From Flavihumibacter profundi (GTDB taxonomy: Bacteria; Bacteroidota; Bacteroidia; Chitinophagales; Chitinophagaceae), in NCBI RefSeq assembly GCF_020076305.1, contig NZ_JAIQXE010000002.1:992001-1056000 (forward strand): DNA of 64,000 nt. The letters are read 5' to 3'. Position 1 is the stretch's first letter. Every line of letters begins with the position of its first letter. The notes beneath the pieces were generated by a model. The model did not search any database, was not told where the DNA came from, and saw nothing but the letters and a program-made list of their open reading frames with translations. Positions 54,384-63,499 of this stretch are shown one piece after another. The position numbers were made by a program, and so were the translations under genes.

Positions 54384-55319
54384 TTAGGCAGAAATGGGTT
54401 GAAACTGGCGGGTGGCAGATTGCTTATCATGTACCAGTTTAATAAAAATGTCATTTAATGATGGCAGGATCTCGTTAAATCCTTTAATGGCCACACCCTG
54501 TGAAATAAGCTGCGATAAAAAGTCATTGGTACTGGTTTGTGGTTGCAGCTGGATGGTCCATTCATCGCCTTCTTGCCCAAGGATGCTGAAACCCGAAGCT
54601 CCTGGTATTTGGGGGTTTTCCGCTACGATAACGCGGTACAGGTTTTCCTTGAATTGTTGCCTGATATCGCTTACTTTACCATCCAGTATTTTTCGGCCTT
54701 TGTTGATCAATACGATTTGATCGCAGATTTCCTCGACCTGCTCCATCCGGTGCGTACTGAATATGATGGTGCATCCTTTTTTAGCGAGCTGGTAAATTTC
54801 TTCCTTGATCAAATTGGAATTAACCGGGTCAAGTCCACTGAAAGGCTCATCCAGGATGATCAGTTTAGGTTCATGCAGCACAGTAGTAACAAACTGCAGT
54901 TTTTGTCCCATTCCTTTGCTGAGGTCTTCCACCTTTTTATTCCACCAGCTTTGCATTTCAAATTTCTCGAACCATTCTTTCACTTTTAGTATGGCAGTAT
55001 TGCGGGGAAGTCCCTTTAATTGCGCAAGGTATACAGCCTGCTCGCCTATTTTCATTTTTTTATACAGGCCCCGTTCTTCCGGCATGTATCCGATACGGAT
55101 AATATCATTGATGGCATCAAAAGGGCGGCCTTCGAATATGATATTGCCTTCATCGGGGAAAAAAATACCTGTGATCATGCGCAGCAGCGTGGTTTTTCCT
55201 GCGCCATTAGGGCCCAGTAATCCAAATATGCTGCCCTCTTCTATAGAAAAACTGATATCGTCCACGGCTTTTTGCGTGGCATAATATTTTTTCAGGTGTT
55301 GCACCTCCAGCAAAGCCAT
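54384..55319 (-). CDS. ABC transporter ATP-binding protein
   Basis: A 311-aa ATPase. Walker A is GPNGAGKTTLLRMI, the signature is LSKGMGQKLQF, Walker B is LIILDEPFSGLDP, and the switch His follows in FSTHRM. The C-terminal 80 residues form a regulatory domain like that of NatA/BcrA. MALLEVQHLKKYYATQKAV is the family start; a frame reaching 55394 adds 25 unconserved residues. It drives the adjacent permease. Confidence 0.9.
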   Translation of the reverse strand: MALLEVQHLKKYYATQKAVDDISFSIEEGSIFGLLGPNGAGKTTLLRMITGIFFPDEGNIIFEGRPFDAINDIIRIGYMPEERGLYKKMKIGEQAVYLAQLKGLPRNTAILKVKEWFEKFEMQSWWNKKVEDLSKGMGQKLQFVTTVLHEPKLIILDEPFSGLDPVNSNLIKEEIYQLAKKGCTIIFSTHRMEQVEEICDQIVLINKGRKILDGKVSDIRQQFKENLYRVIVAENPQIPGASGFSILGQEGDEWTIQLQPQTSTNDFLSQLISQGVAIKGFNEILPSLNDIFIKLVHDKQSATRQFQPISA

Positions 55320-55380
55320 ATGCACAAGTTTTGGTTTGATTTGGGTTGTCCATCGATTGGTAACAAAAGATGGCCATTTA

Positions 55381-56958
55381 TTACAAAGCTGCATTAAATT
55401 CTTTACCAGTCAACCTCGAAATGATGCAGCGACTGATTTTTTCACCATCCATGGCAGCGCTTACGATGCCGCCTGCATAACCGGCTCCTTCACCCGCCGG
55501 GTAAAGGCCCTTTAACTGTGGATGCTGCAGGGTTTGAGGGTCGCGCGGAATACGCACGGGGGAAGAAGTACGCGATTCGGTAGCAACAATAACCGCTTCC
55601 TTGCTGTAATAACCCCGCATTTTCTGGCCAAAAGCCCCGAATCCTTCTGCAAGGCCCTGGAAAATAAATCCGGGTAATACATCCCATAAGGGTGCTGGTG
55701 TAATGCCGGGCAGGTAAGAACAATCGGGCAAACTGGAGGAAACCTTCCGGCTAACGAAATCGGTCATACGAAGTGCAGGCGCAACAAACCGGCCTCCGCC
55801 ATACTGGAAGGCTTTTTGTTCCACGGCCTGCTGGAATTGCATGGCAGCAAGCGGTCCTGCTTTGGTGCCGTAGTCCTTTTCTTCTACCGACACTACCATT
55901 CCGGAATTGGCGAAAGGGTTGTTTCTTTTGGAAGGACTCCAGCCATTGACCACCAATTCACCCGGATTTGTGGCAGCTGGAGCGATAATGCCTCCGGGGC
56001 ACATGCAAAAAGAAAACACGCCCCGGCCCTGCACCTGTTGTACCAGGCTATAAGAAGCAGGGGGTAAATATTCACCGCGGCTAACGCAGTGGTATTGGAT
56101 GCTGTCGATCAGTTCCTGCGGATGTTCGATGCGCACGCCCAGTGCAAATGGTTTTGCTTCAATAAGGATGTTCTGGCGATGCAATAATTCAAAAATATCG
56201 CGGGCGGAATGCCCGGTAGCCAATATGACGGCCGCGCCATCAAATCGGTTGCCCGATGATGTTAGAACGCCTGTTATTGTACCATTAACTGACAGTAATT
56301 CTGTTACTTTCTGATCGAAAAGAAATTCCCCGCCACATTCGATGATCTGCTTGCGCATGGCGGTGATAATCTGTGGTAATTTATTAGTGCCAATATGCGG
56401 GTGGGCCTCATAAAGGATGCGTTCATCGGCCCCGAAGCGCACAAACGCGTGTAAAATGCGATCGATACTGCCGCGTTTATTGGATCGGGTATATAATTTT
56501 CCGTCGCTGTATGTGCCAGCCCCGCCTTCCCCAAAGCAGTAATTGCTTTCCGGGTTCACAATTCCCTCCTTATTAAGGATAGCCAGGTCGCGCCTGCGTG
56601 CACGTACGTCTTTTCCCCTTTCCAGGATTACAGGCCTGATGCCTTCTTCAATCAATTGCAGGGCAGCAAATAACCCGCAAGGTCCTGCGCCTACAATGAT
56701 CACCTGGTCCCGGGCCTTACGCACATCGGGGTAATTAAACCGATGAATGCTTCGCTGCTGGAATGGCTCATCAATAAAAGCAAGTGCGGAAAGATTTATA
56801 CGCACCTGCCTGCCTCTTGCGTCTATTGATTTTTTTATGATATGGAATCCGGAGAGGGAGGATTTCGGCCTGGCAGTTGCCGATGCGAGATGAGTAAGGA
56901 TAGCCCCGGTATTTTCTGCATCTGCAGGACTGAGTTGTAAATGTATGACTTGTTGCAT
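55381..56958 (-). CDS. NAD(P)/FAD-dependent dehydrogenase (COG2509 type)
   Basis: A 525-aa flavoprotein. The FAD motif IIVGAGPCGLFAALQLIEEG starts near residue 87, after an N-terminal domain of about 80 residues. CFGEGGAGTYSDGKLYTRS, ILATGHSARDIFELL and VFSFCMCPGGIIAPAATNPG are hallmarks of the family annotated as uncharacterised FAD-dependent dehydrogenase. YPAGEGAGYAGGI near the end completes the FAD site. The function in cells is not known. It precedes the ABC genes on the same strand. Confidence 0.87.
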   Translation of the reverse strand: MQQVIHLQLSPADAENTGAILTHLASATARPKSSLSGFHIIKKSIDARGRQVRINLSALAFIDEPFQQRSIHRFNYPDVRKARDQVIIVGAGPCGLFAALQLIEEGIRPVILERGKDVRARRRDLAILNKEGIVNPESNYCFGEGGAGTYSDGKLYTRSNKRGSIDRILHAFVRFGADERILYEAHPHIGTNKLPQIITAMRKQIIECGGEFLFDQKVTELLSVNGTITGVLTSSGNRFDGAAVILATGHSARDIFELLHRQNILIEAKPFALGVRIEHPQELIDSIQYHCVSRGEYLPPASYSLVQQVQGRGVFSFCMCPGGIIAPAATNPGELVVNGWSPSKRNNPFANSGMVVSVEEKDYGTKAGPLAAMQFQQAVEQKAFQYGGGRFVAPALRMTDFVSRKVSSSLPDCSYLPGITPAPLWDVLPGFIFQGLAEGFGAFGQKMRGYYSKEAVIVATESRTSSPVRIPRDPQTLQHPQLKGLYPAGEGAGYAGGIVSAAMDGEKISRCIISRLTGKEFNAAL

Positions 56959-57730
56959 GGTTAGGTTTTTATCCTAAAACAGGGCAAATATAAATATTAT
57001 AGGAGGGCGATGGATGTGTCGAGTAGAAATACGTGATTTCTGTTTTACATAACAATTATCAGGGAAAAGCCAACTAACAGGTAAAGAAAAAAAATTGTAC
57101 CTTATGTATAATCGCATTTGTGGTTTCCAGGATAAAAAATCAGGTTCTTTTGGTGAAATGCGGTTGTGGCTGTGGTCTGGCTGCCTGAACTATGGGAAAC
57201 CATGAGTTTTAGCAATACGCCAATGGAGTATCACTATAAACCATGGCAGTTGTTACCAAAATGCCGACCCGGGTTATGGCGCAACTGTTGTTGGCATTGA
57301 GTTGAAGGGGCAGGTACAGTAAGATAGAAAACAATAATAAGGGGAACAAGGTAAGTGATGAAATTTTGGCAAAGAAGTTACTATATCCTGATTTAGTCTC
57401 AGGTGGATATACACATACAGTTTTTGATGCACCTGTTGTGTATAAACTAAATCGTGCAGCAATGTGATTGTGAACCAGGTAGGGGTGTAGGGAATCGTGT
57501 CAGCCCGCTTGGAATTTACATTTCAGCGGATTGGTCAAAAAAATTTGGAGGCATTTCACAAGGTTGTTATTGATGAAAAAACACGTGAGTAAAAAATTTT
57601 TTTTTCAACAAAAAAATTTGATATTCGTCCCCCTACGTTACTTTTTTCACAATCCGAATACCTGAGAGCAAACCAAACTGTTATTAGAAAAAAACATTCG
57701 TAACTCATTATAAAAACTGCACATTCATAA
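56959..57730. other. gene-free stretch upstream of dnaA
   Basis: No intact gene is seen in these 772 bases. The middle part looks like decayed coding sequence. The last 170 bases are A/T-rich and should hold the dnaA promoter. No match to the DnaA box TTATCCACA was found, so the origin is probably not here. Confidence 0.5.
57205..57555 (+). pseudogene. possible frame-shifted gene remnant
   Basis: Three neighbouring pieces read like protein but in different frames and with stops: one with NADPGYGATVVGIELKG, one with LLYPDLVSGGYTHTVFDAPV, and one with NRVSPLGIYISADWSKKF. Together they suggest a former gene of about 100 or more codons broken by frameshifts. I do not recognise its family, and the reading is uncertain. 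Confidence 0.28.
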
Positions 57731-59164
57731 ATGACCAAAACCTTAGATACAGTCTGGAGTAGTTGTCTGGAAATCATTAAGGATATCGTGGAGTGGCAGC
57801 ATTTCAAAACATGGTTTGAACCGATTAAACCCGTAGAACTCAAGAGCACCATTTTAGTAATCCAGGTACCGAGCCAGTTTTTTTATGAGTACCTTGAAGA
57901 ACATTATGTAAACCTGCTGGCAAAAACTTTGCGCAGGGTTTTGGGTAAAGACGCGCAATTGGAATATCGTATCATGGTAGATAGCGGCAATCACAAGAAT
58001 AAACCTTTAACAATGGACGTACCCGCCCATGGTTATAAGACCTATTCCAACAATGAAATGGATTTTCCACTGGTTATTAATAACCCGGTGAAGAATCCGT
58101 TCGTGATACCCGGATTGAAAAAAATGCAGATCGACCCGCAATTGAATCCTATTTATACGTTTGAAACTTATATTGAAGGTGATTGCAACCGGGTAGCCAG
58201 AAGGGCTGGTAAAACTGTTGCAGAAAAACCAGGGGCGAATTCTTTTAATCCATTGGTTATATATGGCGGTGTAGGACTGGGTAAAACCCACCTGGCGCAG
58301 GCAATTGGTAATGAGGTTAAACGGGTGAATCCGAATAAAATCGTTTTATATGTGAGTTCGGAGAAATTCATTAACCAGTTTGTTGACCATAGCCGTAATA
58401 ATGCTATCAATGATTTTATTCATTTTTACCAGTTGATTGACGTACTCATCATTGATGATGTACAGTTTTTCAACCGGGCTGAGAAATCACAGGATGCTTT
58501 TTTTGCCATTTTCAACCACCTGCACCAGAGTGGCAAGCAGTTAATCCTTACATCAGACAAAGCGCCTAAAGACCTTGAAGGTGTGCAGGAAAGATTACTT
58601 AGCAGGTTCCGCTGGGGATTAAGTGCCGATTTACAGGTGCCTGATTATGAGACCCGGATTGATATCCTGGAGCGGAAGATGAAGAACGACGGACTGGAGA
58701 TGCCAAGGGAGGTAGTAAAATACCTCGCTTATAATATTAATAGTAATGTCCGGGAGCTGGAAGGTGCGCTGATATCACTTTTGGCACAGTCTTCGCTCAA
58801 CCGTAGGGAAATCGACCTAGATTTGGCCAAAAAAGTACTCCGTAACTTTGTGAAGACCTCTTCCAAGGAAATCACTATTGAAGCGATCCAGAAAATGGTT
58901 TGCGACTATTTTGATGTTCCCTACGAAAAATTATTGCAGAAGACCCGCAAGCGGGAAATCGTGCAGGCCCGGCAGATCACCATGTACCTTGCAAAATCCT
59001 TTACAAAGAACTCCCTTAAAACCATCGGTGAGCATTTTGGCGGCCGCGACCACACTACGGTAATCCATAGTTGCCAGACCGTTAAAGACCTTATGGATAC
59101 GGACAATGTTTTCCGGGAAAATGTGATGGAATTGCAGCAAAAAGTGCAGCTGGCAGCATTATAG
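57731..59164 (+). CDS. dnaA: chromosomal replication initiator DnaA
   Basis: A 477-aa AAA+ protein. Domain I (about 1-85) has WSSCLEIIKDIVEWQHFKTWF. Domain III has Walker A GGVGLGKTHLAQAIGNE at about 178, Walker B DVLIIDDVQFF, and LLSRFRWGL. Domain IV has the DnaA box-binding signature GGRDHTTVIHSC near the end. It binds the origin and opens it. The gene has no DnaA boxes around it in this window and is followed by a heptamer repeat and a tRNA, not by dnaN. Confidence 0.96.
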   Translation: MTKTLDTVWSSCLEIIKDIVEWQHFKTWFEPIKPVELKSTILVIQVPSQFFYEYLEEHYVNLLAKTLRRVLGKDAQLEYRIMVDSGNHKNKPLTMDVPAHGYKTYSNNEMDFPLVINNPVKNPFVIPGLKKMQIDPQLNPIYTFETYIEGDCNRVARRAGKTVAEKPGANSFNPLVIYGGVGLGKTHLAQAIGNEVKRVNPNKIVLYVSSEKFINQFVDHSRNNAINDFIHFYQLIDVLIIDDVQFFNRAEKSQDAFFAIFNHLHQSGKQLILTSDKAPKDLEGVQERLLSRFRWGLSADLQVPDYETRIDILERKMKNDGLEMPREVVKYLAYNINSNVRELEGALISLLAQSSLNRREIDLDLAKKVLRNFVKTSSKEITIEAIQKMVCDYFDVPYEKLLQKTRKREIVQARQITMYLAKSFTKNSLKTIGEHFGGRDHTTVIHSCQTVKDLMDTDNVFRENVMELQQKVQLAAL

Positions 59165-59198
59165 GTGAGCTGTAAGCGGTAAACGGTGAGCGGTAGGC
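59164..59198. repeat. heptamer repeat (GGTRAGC) after dnaA, five units
   Basis: GGTGAGC, TGTAAGC, GGTAAAC, GGTGAGC and GGTAGGC stand head to tail starting one base after the dnaA stop codon. The same heptamer makes up the arrays before purQ. Confidence 0.65.
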
Positions 59199-59254
59199 CT
59201 TGCGTAGTGGACAATTGTCTCTCTGCGGATTTCATAAAATTTTTGAACCTGTTT

Positions 59255-59287
59255 TTTGGGTGGTAAGTGGGATAATCCCTATTTTTG
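59255..59287 (+). promoter_or_regulatory. Bacteroidota-type promoter of the tRNA-Ser gene
   Basis: TTTG (59255-59258), a 21-base spacer, and TATTTTTG (59280-59287), an exact TAnnTTTG. The tRNA begins 31 bases after the -7 element. Confidence 0.65.
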
Positions 59288-59317
59288 CGTCCCCTCGAAC
59301 CAGTTTTGAGGTAGGTT

Positions 59318-59408
59318 GGTGAGGTGCCTGAGTGGCCGAAAGGGCCGGTTTGCTAAACCGTTGTACGAGCTTAAACTTGTACCGAGGGTTCGAATCCCTC
59401 CCTCACCG
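59318..59408 (+). tRNA. tRNA-Ser (anticodon GCU)
   Basis: The acceptor stem GGTGAGG pairs with CCTCACC, with G as discriminator; CCA is not encoded. The D-arm starts CCTGAGTGGCC, the anticodon GCT is at 59352-59354 in TTTGCTAAA, a long variable arm (TACGAGCTTAAACTTGTA) marks a class II tRNA, and the T-arm is GAGGGTTCGAATCCCTC. It reads AGC and AGU codons. Confidence 0.95.
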
Positions 59409-59421
59409 CTGACTTAAATTG

Positions 59422-59456
59422 AACCTCCGCCATCAGCGGAGGTTTATTGTTTTTCG
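59422..59456. terminator. terminator after tRNA-Ser
   Basis: AACCTCCGC-CATCA-GCGGAGGTT is a perfect 9-bp stem with a 5-base loop, followed by TATTGTTTTT. It serves the tRNA and sits close to the stop of the converging reductase gene. Confidence 0.85.
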
Positions 59457-59459
59457 CTG

Positions 59460-59999
59460 TTAACCCCGCTTATAATGGCTCTTGACCAGCCCATTGGAAA
59501 ATACCTCAGTTCCTGTATGGTTAAAGCAGAGTTCATGGTCAAGCCATCCAAATAAAGGAATACCACTACCTAAAAGCACAGGTATCCTGGTTATTATCAA
59601 TTCATCGATACAATCTTCCTTCAGGAACTGCTGAATAACTTTTCCGCCATCAACGTAAATATGTGAGAAACCTTTGTTCGAAAGGTATTGGAGCACTTCG
59701 TGCGGAGCCAGGGAAAGTACGGTTACCTTTTCCTTTAAATGTTGGGGTAGTTCATTGATAGTGGTACTCAATACGAAGACCTTTTTTTTGAATGGCCATT
59801 GCGTGAAACCAAGTACTTTTTCAAAAGTGCTGCGGCCAATAACGTGTGCGTCTATATGCTGCATAAATTTCTCATAGCTGTGGCCAATTTCCGGACTTTC
59901 AAATTTTACCAGCCAGTCGATATTGCCATCTTTTCTTGCAATAAAGCCATCAAGACTGGCGCCAATATAAACAGATGCTTTTGTTACCTTACCATTCAT
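59460..59999 (-). CDS. dihydrofolate reductase/RibD C-terminal family protein
   Basis: A 179-aa protein. It starts with VYIGASLDGFIARKDGNIDWL, the usual opening of the RibD_C group, with GRSTFEKV for NADPH and IYVDGGKVIQQFL for the glycine-rich turn. The family uses NADPH to reduce pteridine- or pyrimidine-like compounds; stand-alone members have no assigned role. It converges on the tRNA terminator and diverges from the permease gene. Confidence 0.88.
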   Translation of the reverse strand: MNGKVTKASVYIGASLDGFIARKDGNIDWLVKFESPEIGHSYEKFMQHIDAHVIGRSTFEKVLGFTQWPFKKKVFVLSTTINELPQHLKEKVTVLSLAPHEVLQYLSNKGFSHIYVDGGKVIQQFLKEDCIDELIITRIPVLLGSGIPLFGWLDHELCFNHTGTEVFSNGLVKSHYKRG

Positions 60000-60096
60000 G
60001 TTTAAGTAAAATTATTTCTACAGTACAAAGTAACTTTTTGAATTGCATCGCGTCATACTTTTTTTGCCAAAGCCCTGATGCTTCAAAAAACAGCTT

Positions 60097-62469
60097 ATGA
60101 TCAAGAACTTTTTCAAGGTCGCCTGCAGGAACCTGCTCCGGAATAAAGGATTCTCCGCTATTAATATTATTGGATTGGCAATTGGTATGGCCAGCGCTAT
60201 TCTTATCTTGTTATGGATCCAGAATGAAGTAAGCTATGACCAGTTCCACTCGAATAAGGGCAGGATTTATGAAGCATGGAACAGGGCAAGGTTTGATGGT
60301 AAACTCTGGTGCTGGAATACCACCCCTAAAATACTTGCCCGTACCCTGGAGCATGACCTGCCAGAAGTTGAGCGGACAGTGCGGGTAAACTGGAACAGCA
60401 ACCTGCTTTTTACTGTAGGGGATAAAAAAATCATGAAATCGGGGAATATGGTGGATACCGGTTTCCTGCAGATGTTCAGTTTCCCGATGCTAAAAGGTAA
60501 TCCGGCCACTGCGTTGAATGATATGCATTCCGTTGTGTTGACTGAAAAGCTGGCGAAAAGTTTATTTGGCAACCAGGATGCCATGGGTAAAGTGATCAAA
60601 ATTGAGAATAAAGATAATTTCACGGTAACGGGTATCCTGAAAGACCTGCCTAATAATACCCGCTTCGATTTTGAATATTTATTGCCCTGGTCCTATTTGA
60701 CATACAGGCAGGAAGATGATTCGAGTTGGGGCAATAACAGCACCCGGACCTACGTAATGCTGAAGCAAAATGCAAGTTATGCATCGGTGGAGCCAAAGAT
60801 TAAAGTCCTGAAACAGCATTACGAGGAAGAAGCAAAAAAAGACAAATGGGAAATGTTTATTTACCCGATTAGTCGCTGGAGGTTGTATTCCAGTTTTACT
60901 AACGGGGTGGAAGACAATGGTGGCAGATCCACATTTGTTAAACTTTTTGCCACTATTGCAGCCTTTATACTTTTGATTGCCTGTATCAATTTCATGAACC
61001 TGAGTACGGCCCGAAGTGAAAAGCGTGCCAAGGAAGTGGGCATAAGAAAAGTTGTAGGCGCTCAGAAATCATCTCTCATAGGTCAGTTCATTGCGGAATC
61101 CATCCTGATTGCATTTATTGCTGCTGTGTTTGCCGTGCTGATTGTTCAACTCAGCCTTCCCGCCTATAATCACCTTACAGATAAAAAACTATTCATCAAT
61201 TACGGTAGTGGCTGGACCTGGCTGGCCTGCATTGGATTTATTTTATTTACCGGCCTGCTGGCTGGCAGTTACCCTGCATTTTTCCTTTCTTCCTTCCAGC
61301 CGGTTAAAGTATTGAAGGGCACGTTTAAAAAGGCGAATGCACTGATCAATCCACGCAAAGTGCTGGTAGTACTTCAGTTTACTTTCGCCATTATACTAAT
61401 CATTTGCACAATTATTGTGAAGCAGCAGATCGATTATGCCCGAGACCGTGAAACAGGATATAATAAAGATAACCTGATCTATCATTTCATGACAGGTGAT
61501 ATCCCAAAGAATTATCCACTCATTAAAAATGAATTGCTTGAGTCCGGTGTGGCTGTTGCAATAACTAAAACAAGTGCGCCTTTAACCGAAAGCTGGAGTG
61601 ATGGCTGGGGCCAGGAATGGGAGGGTAAGGACCCGAATGATAAAACAGATTTCGCCAGGTATGTCTGTGATGAGGGATTGGGTAAAACGGCTGGGTTGCA
61701 ATTTGTACAGGGCCGTGATTTTGACCTGAAACAATTCCCTACCGATTCTACGGGAATGATCATCAATGAGTCTTCCCTGAAAGTGATGAAGTTCAAAGAC
61801 CCGATTGGCAAGATCGTGAAGGACAACGATATTGAATGGCATATTATAGGTGTAATCAAAGATTTCATCCTGACCAATCCTTATGAGCCAACAAGGCCAA
61901 TGCTGATTGGAGGTGCAAAAAACAATTGGTTTCAGACCATGCAGATAAAACTGAATGGAAATAACCCGACGGCGCAAAACCTTCAGAAAGCGGAAATTAT
62001 TTTCAAAAAGTACAATCCTGAATATCCTTTTGATTACAAGTTTGTGGATGAAGAATATGCCCGGAAATTTGAGAACGAGCAAAGGCAGGGCACACTGGCT
62101 GCTTTGTTTGCAGCACTCACGATATTTATTTCCTGCCTGGGTTTATTTGGGCTCGCCACTTATATGGCAGAAAACAGGATCAAGGAAATTGGAGTGCGTA
62201 AAGTATTAGGTGCATCCGTTACAGGAATCACTGCCTTGTTGTCCAAGGATTTTGTGAAGCTTGTTGTTATTTCATTTTTACTTGCAGCACCCCTGGCCTG
62301 GTGGGGTATGCATAATTGGTTACAGGATTATACCTACCGGGTGAGCATTCAATGGTGGGTCTTTGCGGCCGCCTGCGGCTTATCTGTAGCTATTGCTATC
62401 ATAACAGTAAGCTACCAGGCAATCAGGGCAGCAATTGCCAATCCGGTAAAGAGTTTACGCACAGAATAA
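60097..62469 (+). CDS. MacB/FtsX-type ABC transporter permease, large two-module form
   Basis: A 790-aa membrane protein. It begins MIKNFFKVACRNLLRNKGFSAINIIGLAIGM, then has a periplasmic MacB-PCD-type domain (about 50-265), an FtsX unit with LRMARS-like EKRAKEVGIRKVVGA after helix 2, a second periplasmic part (about 440-660), and a final FtsX unit (FISCLGLFGLATYMAENRIKEIGVRKVLGASVTGI). Such duplicated permeases are common in Bacteroidota and act with a separate ATPase, which is not in the window. They take part in export or in envelope mechanics. Confidence 0.87.
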   Translation: MIKNFFKVACRNLLRNKGFSAINIIGLAIGMASAILILLWIQNEVSYDQFHSNKGRIYEAWNRARFDGKLWCWNTTPKILARTLEHDLPEVERTVRVNWNSNLLFTVGDKKIMKSGNMVDTGFLQMFSFPMLKGNPATALNDMHSVVLTEKLAKSLFGNQDAMGKVIKIENKDNFTVTGILKDLPNNTRFDFEYLLPWSYLTYRQEDDSSWGNNSTRTYVMLKQNASYASVEPKIKVLKQHYEEEAKKDKWEMFIYPISRWRLYSSFTNGVEDNGGRSTFVKLFATIAAFILLIACINFMNLSTARSEKRAKEVGIRKVVGAQKSSLIGQFIAESILIAFIAAVFAVLIVQLSLPAYNHLTDKKLFINYGSGWTWLACIGFILFTGLLAGSYPAFFLSSFQPVKVLKGTFKKANALINPRKVLVVLQFTFAIILIICTIIVKQQIDYARDRETGYNKDNLIYHFMTGDIPKNYPLIKNELLESGVAVAITKTSAPLTESWSDGWGQEWEGKDPNDKTDFARYVCDEGLGKTAGLQFVQGRDFDLKQFPTDSTGMIINESSLKVMKFKDPIGKIVKDNDIEWHIIGVIKDFILTNPYEPTRPMLIGGAKNNWFQTMQIKLNGNNPTAQNLQKAEIIFKKYNPEYPFDYKFVDEEYARKFENEQRQGTLAALFAALTIFISCLGLFGLATYMAENRIKEIGVRKVLGASVTGITALLSKDFVKLVVISFLLAAPLAWWGMHNWLQDYTYRVSIQWWVFAAACGLSVAIAIITVSYQAIRAAIANPVKSLRTE

Positions 62470-62535
62470 AAGCTCCATACATGGATATCCGGTAATGCTG
62501 CATCTTCCCGCATACTGGTAAGCCTTCCATAACGT

Positions 62536-63150
62536 TTAATTAATAAAAAACGAGACAATGCCTGTTGCAATTAATACGAGTCCTGTTATAATGCCGGTAT
62601 TGTGCGCCCATTTATGCCAGTTGAGATGTAGCATCCTTTTATAAACAATCCGCACCCATAAAAGCATTCCTGCAATACTGATTACCGAATACATTAGTGC
62701 TATGCCCGACATTACATGCCAACCCTTGCTTCCTGCTAAAAGGAAATATGCTTCGATTTCCATGCAAGGGGAAAGGAACATGGCTGTTACCAATGCCATT
62801 ATAATGGCAGTTTTTCCCTTTTTCCTGACCTGGTCCTGCTGCAAATGAAAATGATGATGGATATAGTGCTGCCTCAAAAAATAGAGTCCCATTAAAACCA
62901 GGATAGAAGGTCCTATGATTCGTGAAAAGTCCTCTATTTGCGCAGTCAGTTTACTGCCGATCATTCCAAGCAACAAGCCAATAATTAGGGTACTAACAAC
63001 ATGTGAGGTACCTGCAATAAAAGTAATGCGGCTTGTTTTGGCAAGGTTCCACCCTTCTTCTTTACCAATGGCTACAATAGGCAACCAGTGATTGGGAATC
63101 ACCGCATGTAATAAACTGATTAATAAACTTCCGATAATTATTGAATACAT
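62536..63150 (-). CDS. membrane protein related to TauE/UreH/nickel-cobalt exporters
   Basis: A 204-aa protein with six predicted helices. Motifs are LLHAVIPNHWLPIVAIG in helix 1, the loop HHHFHLQQDQ, and FLSPCMEIEAYFL with the conserved Pro-Cys. The His-rich loop (YIHHHFH) suggests metal binding, as in UreH-, HupE- or RcnA-like exporters. Sulfite or metal export is possible. It is a single gene converging on the FtsX permease gene. Confidence 0.68.
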   Translation of the reverse strand: MYSIIIGSLLISLLHAVIPNHWLPIVAIGKEEGWNLAKTSRITFIAGTSHVVSTLIIGLLLGMIGSKLTAQIEDFSRIIGPSILVLMGLYFLRQHYIHHHFHLQQDQVRKKGKTAIIMALVTAMFLSPCMEIEAYFLLAGSKGWHVMSGIALMYSVISIAGMLLWVRIVYKRMLHLNWHKWAHNTGIITGLVLIATGIVSFFIN

Positions 63151-63374
63151 ACTGATTCAAAGATCAACTCTTTTTATTTCTCTTTATTTTTTGCTTTTTC
63201 ATCAATTACTGGAAAATTATAATCCTGTCCGCTTCCATAACAGATGAGAGATGGGTGACCATGCTGCTTCTGAATTTAAGACCTGGTACAGTAAGATGCA
63301 GGAAACATCCGGTGTGGATTTTCGGTCTGTTAAAGAAGCCGAGTTACCTGCCTAGTCAACATAACGCAAACTTC

Positions 63375-63410
63375 TTTCCGAAATCAAACAGTTTGTCCGA
63401 AACCGGACAG
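63375..63410. promoter_or_regulatory. two tandem activator-like sites, TGTCCG-AAAC-CGGACA type
   Basis: TGTCCG-AAAC-CGGACA (63394-63409) is a perfect dyad. A related site TTTCCGAAATCAAACAG (63375-63391) lies 19 bases before it and matches 13 of 17 positions. The pair lies about 50-85 bases upstream of the sigma-54-like promoter, the place where enhancer-binding proteins dock. Confidence 0.5.
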
Positions 63411-63460
63411 GTCATTTGATTTTTTATTTTTCAAATAATTGATTTACAGGTATTTGACTT

Positions 63461-63475
63461 TGGCATCCGTCTTGG
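63461..63475 (+). promoter_or_regulatory. sigma-54-like promoter
   Basis: TGGCAT, five bases (CCGTC), then TTGG. It matches the sigma-54 consensus TGGCAC-N5-TTGC with two changes and the right spacing. The adaptor gene starts 24 bases later. Confidence 0.48.
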
Positions 63476-63499
63476 AAGTCTATAGATACAAATTTATCT

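Larger units (their letters stand above)
63151..63499. other. gene-free regulatory region before the HlyD-type gene
   Basis: No gene is seen in these 349 bases. The right half holds two TTTCCGAAA/TGTCCGAAA sites and a sigma-54-like promoter. The left half has short A/T-rich runs next to the start of the minus-strand membrane protein gene and nothing else recognisable. Confidence 0.55.

Noticed and set aside
56959-57730. Replication origin next to dnaA
   Set aside because: No TTATCCACA-type boxes, no dnaN and no clear AT-rich unwinding region with boxes were found; an origin here is not supported.
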